Positions 6,778-14,600 of a stretch of 17,166 nt of DNA are shown in pieces; position 1 is the stretch's first letter, and the number at the start of each line of letters is the position of its first letter. The position numbers and the translations under genes were made by a program. The stretch comes from Nitrososphaeraceae archaeon (GTDB lineage: Archaea > Thermoproteota > Nitrososphaeria > Nitrososphaerales > Nitrososphaeraceae), in contig JAREAJ010000009.1 in NCBI GenBank assembly GCA_029240395.1, forward strand, positions 1 to 17,166, read 5' to 3'. The notes under the pieces are model-generated. The model had not been told where the DNA came from, did not search any database, and worked only from the letters and a program-made list of their open reading frames with translations.

Positions 6778-7080
6778 TTAAATAAACAATAAATCGTTGC
6801 TTTTCTTCACAGATCGCGGATTAGCCGTCTGGACCATCTCATTCATATTGTTGTATAACTGGAGCAAACGCATACCCTTTGCAGTTGTCCTGTACGTCAT
6901 CCTACCTTGTTCGTATTCTACCAATTCATCCTCAACTAAAGACAGCAAGTATTCTTTCATGTATTCATATGACAAAACGGCCTTGTACATTATTGTCGTT
7001 TTGGTTGCCCCTCCTCCGTTTGCCGCCTCCAAAATTGCTCCGATTATTTCCGACCTACTTCTGTGTTTCATTTGTTTCAT
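6778..7080 (-). CDS. Winged-helix DNA-binding protein (HTH_45-type transcriptional regulator)
   Basis: From the ATG at 7080 the protein has 100 residues and the layout typical of archaeal one-domain winged-helix regulators: a basic start (KHRSRSEIIGAILEAA, helix 1), NGGGATKTTIMYKAVLS with the turn before the recognition helix, LSLVEDELVEYEQG for the wing approach, TYRTTAKGMRLLQLY for the wing and following helix. Such proteins are numerous in Thaumarchaeota. The frame is open to 7179, but a TATA-like palindrome centred about 20-25 bases before 7080 and the family's usual N terminus favour the shorter form. It is divergent from the cysS-like gene with a shared upstream region, so autoregulation or control of that gene is possible. 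The target is unknown. Confidence 0.85.
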   Translation of the reverse strand: MKQMKHRSRSEIIGAILEAANGGGATKTTIMYKAVLSYEYMKEYLLSLVEDELVEYEQGRMTYRTTAKGMRLLQLYNNMNEMVQTANPRSVKKSNDLLFI

Positions 7081-7095
7081 AGTAGTCACTTTTAT

Positions 7096-7105
7096 AGTAT
7101 ATACT
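7096..7105 (-). promoter_or_regulatory. Palindromic TATA/operator candidate upstream of the winged-helix gene
   Basis: AGTATATACT is a perfect 10-base palindrome lying 16-25 bases before the ATG at 7080. It is well placed as the TATA box of a leaderless transcript and could also be a binding site for the dimeric regulator itself. A similar CTATATACTAC lies at 7198-7208, near where a promoter for the divergent cysS-like gene would sit. Confidence 0.4.
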
Positions 7106-7266
7106 GAAGGTAGCCTGAAGGATATAAATTGATTCCGTATATCTTCTACCACACTCTTCTTGAACTTTTGTACTCCCATGAGCGGTCCTGTCGGCGGCTA
7201 TATACTACAAATAAGGTAAGGGAGTGCTTATAGTAGCTTTGTGCCTAATTCCCGGAGAAAACATTT

Positions 7267-8445
7267 GTGATTAGACTCTTTGATACTTTATCTAAAAAAT
7301 ATCGGTTATTCCCTACTAGGTCTAGAAATAAATGTCCGGGAGCAAGGAGTCATCTTAGAATCTTCATTTGCGGCCCCACAGTGTATGATTATTGCCATAT
7401 GGGTCATGCCCGAGTTTTTCTTTTTTACGACCTTGTCGCCCGTTTCTTGCGCTCGGCTGGTGCCAGCGTAGTGTTCGTGATGAATATTACGGACATAGAT
7501 CCTAAAATCTTCGTTCGGGCTAAACAACATGGTGATACGCCTGAAAAGGTTTCAGACAAATTTTCCCTCCAACTCTACACGGATCTTTTACTACTGGGTG
7601 TAACCGGGATAAGCTTTGCGAGAGTCTCGGACTATATTCCAATGGCAAAGAAGCTTGCCTTGAAGCTTGTAAAGAAAGGCGCAGCGTACAGTCTTAACGG
7701 CAATGTATATTTGGATACGAACAAAATAAAATCGTTTGGACGGATGTCTGCTATCAGCAAAGGCCGACTCAAAAATATGAGACTTGACTTAGCTCCAGGT
7801 AAGCGCAGTCCAGCAGACCTCTTGCTCTGGAACACTGCAGATTTTATCGGTTATAAGTACAACGACAAGATTCTTGGAAGTGGTTTCCCTTCAGCCCATC
7901 TGCAGGATTTGTCCGTAATAGTAGCATTATTCAATGGGACTTATCAGTTACATGGCGGTGCCACAGATCTTGTATACCCTCACCACGAAAGTCTTCTCGG
8001 CCAACTAATTACACTTACTTCTCTTAAACGTCCTGTCCAGTGTTGGACACATGTTGGTTTGCTTATGAGTGAAGGTTCAAAAATGTCAAATTCACTCGGT
8101 AATGCCATACCAGTAAGAAAGATTCTTCGCCGCTACAATAGAAACGTTATTAGACTTTACTTTCTGTCAGAGCATTACCGAAAAGCTCTGCACTTTTCAA
8201 CCTCCGCTATCAAAAGGTTAGAAAAATTGGATAGGAGGATCTCAGAGATTGTCTCCGTCGTTAGAACGACTGGAGATATCGCCAAATGTGATGAAGACCC
8301 TGTAACTATGAAAACTTTCAGGGGATACGTTGAAAATGACTTTGACACCATAGGCATTTTGAAGATGCTAACCAAAATAGCTGATGACGGCAGACCTTCT
8401 GCTAAATTTTTGGAGATATTACAAATTCTTGGGCTTGATTACTAG
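7267..8445 (+). CDS. cysS: Cysteinyl-tRNA synthetase, divergent (class I)
   Basis: CysRS activates cysteine with ATP and loads it on tRNA-Cys. The 392 residues show a class I CysRS layout: ICGPTVYDYCHMGHAR with the HIGH-type motif HMGH at 44-47 and zinc ligand Cys35, NITDIDPKI (73-81), HGGATDLVYPHHES (229-242) and the KMSKS-type motif at 272-276. Departures are clear: the motif reads KMSNS (second Lys is Asn275); the second zinc position is Asp214, as I recall for some archaeal CysRSs; the fourth zinc position is Leu243 instead of Glu; and the protein ends after the DALR-like helical region, about 60 residues shorter than the E. coli enzyme. GTG is preceded by GGAG (7254-7257) with nine bases spacing. 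It is either a divergent sole CysRS or a paralogue with another amino-acid ligase role. The next gene overlaps its 3' end. Confidence 0.88.
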   Translation: MIRLFDTLSKKYRLFPTRSRNKCPGARSHLRIFICGPTVYDYCHMGHARVFLFYDLVARFLRSAGASVVFVMNITDIDPKIFVRAKQHGDTPEKVSDKFSLQLYTDLLLLGVTGISFARVSDYIPMAKKLALKLVKKGAAYSLNGNVYLDTNKIKSFGRMSAISKGRLKNMRLDLAPGKRSPADLLLWNTADFIGYKYNDKILGSGFPSAHLQDLSVIVALFNGTYQLHGGATDLVYPHHESLLGQLITLTSLKRPVQCWTHVGLLMSEGSKMSNSLGNAIPVRKILRRYNRNVIRLYFLSEHYRKALHFSTSAIKRLEKLDRRISEIVSVVRTTGDIAKCDEDPVTMKTFRGYVENDFDTIGILKMLTKIADDGRPSAKFLEILQILGLDY

Positions 8446-9244
8446 GGATCTGATAGAAGAGAATGAATCTGAATTTTCTTCGCTTTGGGCCCAAAGGTTT
8501 AAGGAAATCGAATGTGCGGATTTTTATGTCAACGGAGACTTTCCTGGAGACTATTTTTTTAATAAAACGAAAATTCTGTCTCCCTGCTCCAACACCCCTC
8601 TACTTATAACGCAGGCCAAAAGAATTTTTTTCTCAAATAAACTCGATTGTTTTATTCATAGTCATGAGGGTCTTGCATTTGAAGGTACAAATAAAATTCT
8701 GGAAGATGCAGGCTTTAGCTGCATCGATACAATGCTGGTATTTTCGACTGGACAGGATACACTGGACGTAACCGGACGTAAGTCGCGTTACGAAGCCGAT
8801 CTTGTACAAATAATCGCAGTGGACAAGGCATCAGTATCTATTTGGGTTGACGTGTTTTGCAAAGCATTTAACGCTGAGGACTGGTACCATCAGATTTACA
8901 ATGTAACGGCAACAAACTACTCCCGTTTCAATCTTCAACTTCTAATGATAAGGTCAGATTCGGTGTTTGTTCCAGCCGCATGCTCCCTTCTTTTTTGCCA
9001 CAAAAAAGTAATGGGACTGTATTGTCTAGGCACCTTGCCTAAGTTCAGAAGAAAAGGTCTAGCGTCTCAGATCCTAAAGTCTTCGATCTTGACGGCAAGA
9101 GACAAGAGGATGAAGTTATTTTTTGTCCAATCGTTTATGAATGACGGGTATGCTACCATGTACAATAAGGCCGGACTTAATATGGAATATAAAAAAAGAG
9201 TCTATGCCCTCTACAGAGGCCAGGGTTGCCAGCAAGGATGTTAG
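8429..9244 (+). CDS. Two-part GNAT-family N-acetyltransferase
   Basis: GNAT enzymes transfer an acetyl group from acetyl-CoA to an amine. The C-terminal half holds the acetyl-CoA site: the strand MGLYCLGTLPKFRRKGLA with RRKGLA as the pyrophosphate-binding loop (Q/R-x-x-G-x-A type), the following helix, and MYNKAGLNMEY, the usual Y-x-K-x-G-F region. The N-terminal half (ending LEDAGFSCIDTMLVF) has the shape of a degenerate first GNAT domain, as in many two-part acetyltransferases. There is no signal peptide. The frame is open to an ATG at 8384, but that would overlap the CysRS gene by 62 bases; TTG at 8429 (with GGAG at 8412-8415) or at 8435 seems more likely. Overlap with the cysS-like gene implies translational coupling. 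The substrate is unknown. Confidence 0.8.
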   Translation: MGLITRDLIEENESEFSSLWAQRFKEIECADFYVNGDFPGDYFFNKTKILSPCSNTPLLITQAKRIFFSNKLDCFIHSHEGLAFEGTNKILEDAGFSCIDTMLVFSTGQDTLDVTGRKSRYEADLVQIIAVDKASVSIWVDVFCKAFNAEDWYHQIYNVTATNYSRFNLQLLMIRSDSVFVPAACSLLFCHKKVMGLYCLGTLPKFRRKGLASQILKSSILTARDKRMKLFFVQSFMNDGYATMYNKAGLNMEYKKRVYALYRGQGCQQGC

Positions 9245-9326
9245 TATACTCGACGATTAAGCGCGTTCTTAATATGCTAAGCTTTACAGGCAAGGGAAGG
9301 CTGATAATATAGCGGCACTATCAAAA

Positions 9327-9962
9327 ATGAATCCTTTGGCTTCCAGGGACTTATTGGAGAGGCTCTCATCAGAGGTGAGAGAATGCTCCTTATGTGCATT
9401 GTCTCAAACTAGGAAAAATGCCGTCGCAGGTGAGGGACCCATATCCGCCGATATAATGTTTATCGGGGAAGCGCCAGGCCGGCGTGAGGACTCTGTGGGA
9501 AAACCGTTCATAGGTTCAGCAGGAAGGATTTTAGATGCCGCTTTATCTAAGGCCGGAATAGATAGGTCTGGAGTTTTTATTACAAACGTGGTAAAGTGTA
9601 GGCCACCAAACAACAGACGCCCCACGAGCCAGGAGCGCCTAGCCTGCAGGCGCCATCTTGAAAATCAGATGCTGATATTATCACCGAAAATCATATGTAT
9701 TCTTGGCAGTACCGCTTACCACTCGCTGTTAGGCGGCAAATCAATAATCGCTGACCGGGGCAAGATAGTGAAAAGATACGGCATACGGTTTTTTTTAACC
9801 GTTCATCCTGCTTCTGTGATTTACAACAAGTCTCTCCTCACCGACCTAGAAAATGATATGTTAAGTCTAGCAGCGGAGATACGTGACGGCCGGCGTTTAG
9901 ATAAGAAAACCACCACCAAAACGAGACATAATGAGAAGCCTAGGAAAATCGATTCAAAATAG
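9327..9962 (+). CDS. Uracil-DNA glycosylase, family 4 (4Fe-4S type)
   Basis: Family 4 enzymes remove uracil arising from cytosine deamination as the first step of base excision repair. The 211 residues have the family marks: four cluster cysteines Cys20, Cys23 (CSLC), Cys91 (VVKCRPP) and Cys107; the uracil/water-activating loop GEAPGRREDSVGKPF (47-61); GSAGRIL; and the DNA-intercalation region TVHPASVIY (158-166). After residue 185 comes a basic, Lys/Thr/Arg-rich tail that is probably disordered and could aid DNA binding. No Shine-Dalgarno sequence precedes the ATG. The gene is the last of the plus-strand run after the GNAT gene (82-base gap) and is convergent with uvrC. Confidence 0.95.
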   Translation: MNPLASRDLLERLSSEVRECSLCALSQTRKNAVAGEGPISADIMFIGEAPGRREDSVGKPFIGSAGRILDAALSKAGIDRSGVFITNVVKCRPPNNRRPTSQERLACRRHLENQMLILSPKIICILGSTAYHSLLGGKSIIADRGKIVKRYGIRFFLTVHPASVIYNKSLLTDLENDMLSLAAEIRDGRRLDKKTTTKTRHNEKPRKIDSK

Positions 9963-10003
9963 GGCTTGGGCTTGCGGAGAGTAGAGTCGTGAGGGCTAAT
10001 GTA

Positions 10004-11683
10004 CTATTTGAAAGCCCTTAGTTTAATGTTATATTGAAGACCAAAACGATGCGCCTCATCTCGTATATGTTGTAGTACCTTAAGCGCCCCACTGGTCTTG
10101 GGAAGTTGGATTGGTTTTTTAAGCGGATGTATATATACTTCCTCCTTCTCTTTTGCCAGCGAAATACAGTTTATGTTCAATCCTAGCCTGTGGATCGCAG
10201 ATAACGCGGATCTTAGTTGGCCTCTGCCTCCATCTATTACTATAAGGTCCGGTAACGTATCCTTATTTGAAAGCGAAGAATAGCTTCGGCTCACTATTTC
10301 AGATATCATGGCAATATCATTTTGGCCAGATATAGTCCTGATCTTAAATCTCCGGTATCCTTCCTTAGAGGGCTTGCCATCGACAAACCTAGTGCGTGAT
10401 CCTACAGCAAAGGTCGTACCGAAATTGGATATATCGAAGCAATCAATGACCGAGGGCGTAATCCTGAGTTCAAGCTCGTCCTTGAGCTCCATTAACGGCA
10501 TCAAGTTTTGCTTGCCGTGTGCAAGGTGCAAATTTCGAAGAACCAGATTCATAATGTCCTTTTTTTCTTTATTATGAAAGCTTTCCGTTATTCTGATAAT
10601 TGTTACTTCGTGTCCACAAAGCTTCTCAAGAGAAGCTTCTATAGTATCCTTTGATTCTGGTAACTCGTTTACGTAAATATATCTTGGTATTGCGGGGACT
10701 GAGGAGTAATATTGTGCTAGAAAGGTTCCAAGAGAATTGTCCCCGACTAATTCAAAATCAAATTTTTTTCTGTCCATGATTACCCCATTTTTGCGCGTCA
10801 AAATAATCAAATGCGCATTACCCTTGGCTTCATCTCTGATGATTCCAACATACTCCTCTTCAGAGGCATTCTTGTAACTAACCCTTTCCATATTTTGCTT
10901 GATTCTCAAATTATTCAACCGTCTCAGCGTGTCGTGGATCTCCTTGGCCTTCTCGTACTGCAGCAAGGCAGAAGCACTTTTCATGTCTTCTTCCATTTGC
11001 TTGGTAAACTTCTCTACGCTATTTTTTCCACTCAGTATTTCTTGAAGTGACTCGATACTTTTGAGATACTGTGATTCGGTCACATTTTTTATACATGGAG
11101 CGTCACAGTTCTTTATAAAATACTGAAGACAGGGCATTTTTGGAAGTGCATTACAAGTTCTTACTTTGAAGAGTTTCCTTAGCAGCCCTACCGTCAAAAA
11201 TTTTGAGCTTCCCTTTACGAAAGGGCCATAAATCTTCCCCTTCGGCCCGCTAAATTCTCCTCTTCGATTTCTTCTTGCAACCAATAGGCGAGGGAAGGTT
11301 TCCTGAGTTAGTTTCAGATAGGTGTAGCGTTGTTGGTCCTTCAACTCTATATTGAACAGGGGTCTGTACCTTTTGATAAGATTTGACTCGAGCAAAAAGG
11401 CTTCAATTTCGTTTTCAGTTGTTACAAACTCTACATCCGAAACTCGAGCAACTAGTTTCTTGGTTTTCCATTCAACGCCTTCATTATGAGTGGTGCTGCC
11501 GGCGTGCGAGAAATACTTAAGAACTCGTTTTCTTAGGTTCTTGGCCTTTCCTATGTATATAATATTCCCTTCATTATCCTTCATAAGATAAACCCCTGGA
11601 TCCAGTGGCACTTGATTGGAGTCTCTGAATTTTGTCATGGTCACAGAAACTGAGGATTCGTTTGGGGAGGAGAAAGATGACAT
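10004..11683 (-). CDS. uvrC: Excinuclease ABC subunit C
   Basis: UvrC makes the two incisions around a bulky lesion after UvrA/UvrB recognition. Counting from the earliest possible ATG (11764), the GIY-YIG domain lies at about 54-140 (PGVYLMKD, IIYIGKAKNLRKR), then the four cysteines at 204, 212, 220 and 224 that match the iron-sulphur cysteines of bacterial UvrC, the UvrB-interacting UVR helices at about 255-290, and the RNase H-like domain with Asp444 (DISN), Asp511 (VIDGGRGQL) and His572 (EAHRF). The protein ends 14 residues after that histidine, so the C-terminal helix-hairpin-helix pair of bacterial UvrC is absent. The ATG at 11683 is 8 bases after the uvrA stop and is preferred; 11638 is also possible, while 11764 would overlap uvrA. 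It is the last gene of uvrBAC. Confidence 0.95.
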   Translation of the reverse strand: MSSFSSPNESSVSVTMTKFRDSNQVPLDPGVYLMKDNEGNIIYIGKAKNLRKRVLKYFSHAGSTTHNEGVEWKTKKLVARVSDVEFVTTENEIEAFLLESNLIKRYRPLFNIELKDQQRYTYLKLTQETFPRLLVARRNRRGEFSGPKGKIYGPFVKGSSKFLTVGLLRKLFKVRTCNALPKMPCLQYFIKNCDAPCIKNVTESQYLKSIESLQEILSGKNSVEKFTKQMEEDMKSASALLQYEKAKEIHDTLRRLNNLRIKQNMERVSYKNASEEEYVGIIRDEAKGNAHLIILTRKNGVIMDRKKFDFELVGDNSLGTFLAQYYSSVPAIPRYIYVNELPESKDTIEASLEKLCGHEVTIIRITESFHNKEKKDIMNLVLRNLHLAHGKQNLMPLMELKDELELRITPSVIDCFDISNFGTTFAVGSRTRFVDGKPSKEGYRRFKIRTISGQNDIAMISEIVSRSYSSLSNKDTLPDLIVIDGGRGQLRSALSAIHRLGLNINCISLAKEKEEVYIHPLKKPIQLPKTSGALKVLQHIRDEAHRFGLQYNIKLRAFK

Positions 11684-11691
11684 TGGTCGTT

Positions 11692-14595
11692 TCAATCTGT
11701 TTGTAATACTTGGTGAATCTTCAGCTTGGAGTTCAAGTAACCTGCTGTATAGCTGTGTGAGCATGTTGTAAGTTCCGAAGGGGTGCCGGATACAACGACT
11801 TTACCCCCCTCTTCGCCTCCATCGGGCCCTAAATCGACTATCCAATCGGCGCTAGCTATTACGTCAAGGTTGTGCTCTATGATAATAACCGTATTTCCCA
11901 TTTCGACCAGCCTGTCGAGAATATATAACAGCTTTTCCACATCTGCAAAATGAAGTCCAGTAGTAGGCTCATCAAGTACATATAACGTATTTCCTGTGTC
12001 CTTTTTTGACAGTTCCGCGGCGAGTTTAATCCGTTGCGCTTCTCCCCCTGACAGCGTGGTCGCCGGCTGACCTAAGTGGATGTAGTTTAGGCCTACATCA
12101 CTCAATGTTTTTAGTCTCCTCTCTATGATTGGTATATTCTGAAAGAACAATAGAGCTTCCTCAACTGTCATAGATAATACATCGGAAATTGATTTTCCTT
12201 TGAACTTAGCTAGTAAGGTCTCCGAATTATACCTCTCTCCTTTGCATTCGTCACATTTCACAAAGACGTCTGGCAGGAATTGCATCTCAATTTTCTTTAC
12301 TCCTGCGCCTTCACATGCATCACATCTGCCACCTGGAACATTGAAGGAGAATCTTCCAGCCCTGTATCCCAGTTCTCTTGCTCGGGGGGTCTTCGCAAAC
12401 AATTCGCGAACTGGCGTAAACGCATTAACATAGGTTGCTGCATTTGACCTAGGCGTTCTTCCAATCGGAGACTGGTCTATTCCGATTATCTTGTCAACAT
12501 ATTGTAATCCTGAAATGGATTCATGTTTTCCAGGGACCTCTTTGGAATCATAAAAGTGTTTTGACAATGCCTTGAACAATATGTCATTCACAAGGGTTGA
12601 CTTTCCGGAACCTGATACTCCTGTGACAACAGTCATGCAACCAACCGGGAAGGAAACGTCTATGGACTTTAAGTTATTTTGTTTTGCTCCATTAACCCTG
12701 ATCCAGTTGTGTATTTCCCTCCTTCTTTCCTTTTGTCGTAATGCCGATCTCTCACCTCTAAGGTATGCAGCGGTAATGGAGTCGTTGCTTTCCAAGACTT
12801 TGTTTATATGTCCGCTTGCAACGACTTTTCCACCGTGGATCCCGGCACCCGGACCAATATCCACAATCCAATCTGAACTGCGAATGACCTCCTCATCATG
12901 TTCCACCACGATTAGAGTATTGTCGAGGTCGCGCAGTTTTCGCAAAGTATCGATTAGCTTGGCGTTATCCCTTTGATGCAGCCCTATTGTAGGCTCGTCC
13001 AAAACGTATAGGACACCTGTTAGGTTGGAACCTATCTGCGTAGCAAGGCGTATCCGCTGGGATTCGCCGCCAGAAAGACTTGAAGTACTCCTATTTAATG
13101 ATAGATATCCCAGACCTACATTGTTCAAAAATTCTAATCTAGCCATTATTTCCTTAAGTATTGTCCTAGCAACGTATCTCTCTGTGTCGTTTAGTTCTAA
13201 TGTTTCAAAAAATATTTTACATTTATCAATAGGCAGGTCGCAAATATCCATTATGGATTTATCATTTATCTTAACGGAGAGCGCCTCATCCTTTAGTCTT
13301 CGCCCATTACAACTTTCACACTTTCGTTCCCTCATGAATTCCTGAAGGGCTTCTCGCTTGGCCTCCGATTCTGTTTCCCTGTATGTTCTATCCAAGTTCG
13401 GAATTACTCCTTCAAATGATCCGCTATACTCCCAGCTTGAATCGGAGTGCTTAGATTGATATTTGAAACGAATATTTTCTTCTGTTCCATAAAGGATTGT
13501 GTTCAACTGCTTTTGAGTCATTTCTGAGATGGGCATATTTAGTGTGAAACCCATTCTCTTTCCCACATCTCGTAACATTGATGACCTAAATGAAGCAAAA
13601 TATCCTGACCATGGTCTAATTGCACCTTCTAGTATACTCTTTGACGCATCGGGAATAATTAGCTCGGGATCGAATTCTGTTCTTATGCCCAAACCGTTGC
13701 ACTCCTTGCAGGCTCCAAAGGGTGAATTGAATGAAAAGCTTCGAGGCTCCATTTCGCCCAGACTCACCTCGCATTTTGGGCATGCATTTCGTTGCGAGTA
13801 TAGCTTCTCATCATTTTCGTCTACAAAGTGAGCAATCATAGTCCCGTCTCCAGCCTTCAAAGCTACTTGAACTGATTCAAATAGTCTGCTTCTCTCCTCT
13901 GACGATGGTCTTAGCCTGTCAACAATTACCTCTATCGTATGTTTTTTTTGTCTGTCGAGGGTCGGGAAAGAAGGGCTAATTATTTTTTTGTTATTCGGTT
14001 CTGTGTGTTCCAAGTTGTCTTCGTTCCCAACATCTAAATTGATTATCTTTCCGTCAAGCCGGATACGTGCATATCCGTCTTGCTTTAATTGTTGAAATAA
14101 CTTTTCGTAAGTTCCTTTTTTTCCCCGAACCACGGGACCTAAAATCAGTGTTTTTTTATTTTCCCCTAATCTCAAGATCGAGTCAGTTATTGAATCTGCC
14201 GATTGGCTTGTGATTTTTCTACCGCATACGAAGCAATAGGGGACCCCTATTCTAGCGAATAGCAACCTAAGGTAATCATACACTTCCGTCACAGTGCCAA
14301 CAGTCGAACGAGGGTTCTTGTTGGTTGTCTTTTGTTGAATCGATATTGCAGGAGATAGACCGTCAATAGAGTCAACATCTGGCTTCTCCATTAATTCAAG
14401 GAATTGCCTAGCGTATGCAGAGAGTGACTCAACGTAACGTCTTTGACCTTCAGCGTATATAGTGTCAAATGCTAAAGTTGACTTGCCCGATCCCGAGAGT
14501 CCTGTAATTACTACAAGCTTATTTTTGGGAATCTCCAGGTTAAGGTTCTTAAGATTATGCTGACGGGCTCCCCTTATAATCAATTTGTCGTGCAT
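11692..14595 (-). CDS. uvrA: Excinuclease ABC subunit A
   Basis: UvrA is a dimeric ABC-type ATPase that finds DNA damage and loads UvrB. From the ATG at 14595 the protein has 967 residues, normal length. Both ATPase modules are intact: Walker [10 protein letters not shown] near the N terminus and GVSGSGKST in the second half; signatures LSGGESQRI and LSGGEAQRI; Walker [11 protein letters not shown] and [10 protein letters not shown]. Zinc-binding CxxC pairs are visible (ACPKC with CKEC, then GGRCDAC with VKCDEC). The frame is open three codons further to a TTG at 14604 that overlaps the uvrB stop as TTGA; the ATG five bases after that stop gives the conventional N terminus ending in [13 protein letters not shown]. 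It is the middle gene of the operon. Confidence 0.98.
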   Translation of the reverse strand: MHDKLIIRGARQHNLKNLNLEIPKNKLVVITGLSGSGKSTLAFDTIYAEGQRRYVESLSAYARQFLELMEKPDVDSIDGLSPAISIQQKTTNKNPRSTVGTVTEVYDYLRLLFARIGVPYCFVCGRKITSQSADSITDSILRLGENKKTLILGPVVRGKKGTYEKLFQQLKQDGYARIRLDGKIINLDVGNEDNLEHTEPNNKKIISPSFPTLDRQKKHTIEVIVDRLRPSSEERSRLFESVQVALKAGDGTMIAHFVDENDEKLYSQRNACPKCEVSLGEMEPRSFSFNSPFGACKECNGLGIRTEFDPELIIPDASKSILEGAIRPWSGYFASFRSSMLRDVGKRMGFTLNMPISEMTQKQLNTILYGTEENIRFKYQSKHSDSSWEYSGSFEGVIPNLDRTYRETESEAKREALQEFMRERKCESCNGRRLKDEALSVKINDKSIMDICDLPIDKCKIFFETLELNDTERYVARTILKEIMARLEFLNNVGLGYLSLNRSTSSLSGGESQRIRLATQIGSNLTGVLYVLDEPTIGLHQRDNAKLIDTLRKLRDLDNTLIVVEHDEEVIRSSDWIVDIGPGAGIHGGKVVASGHINKVLESNDSITAAYLRGERSALRQKERRREIHNWIRVNGAKQNNLKSIDVSFPVGCMTVVTGVSGSGKSTLVNDILFKALSKHFYDSKEVPGKHESISGLQYVDKIIGIDQSPIGRTPRSNAATYVNAFTPVRELFAKTPRARELGYRAGRFSFNVPGGRCDACEGAGVKKIEMQFLPDVFVKCDECKGERYNSETLLAKFKGKSISDVLSMTVEEALLFFQNIPIIERRLKTLSDVGLNYIHLGQPATTLSGGEAQRIKLAAELSKKDTGNTLYVLDEPTTGLHFADVEKLLYILDRLVEMGNTVIIIEHNLDVIASADWIVDLGPDGGEEGGKVVVSGTPSELTTCSHSYTAGYLNSKLKIHQVLQTD

Positions 14596-14600
14596 ATCTT

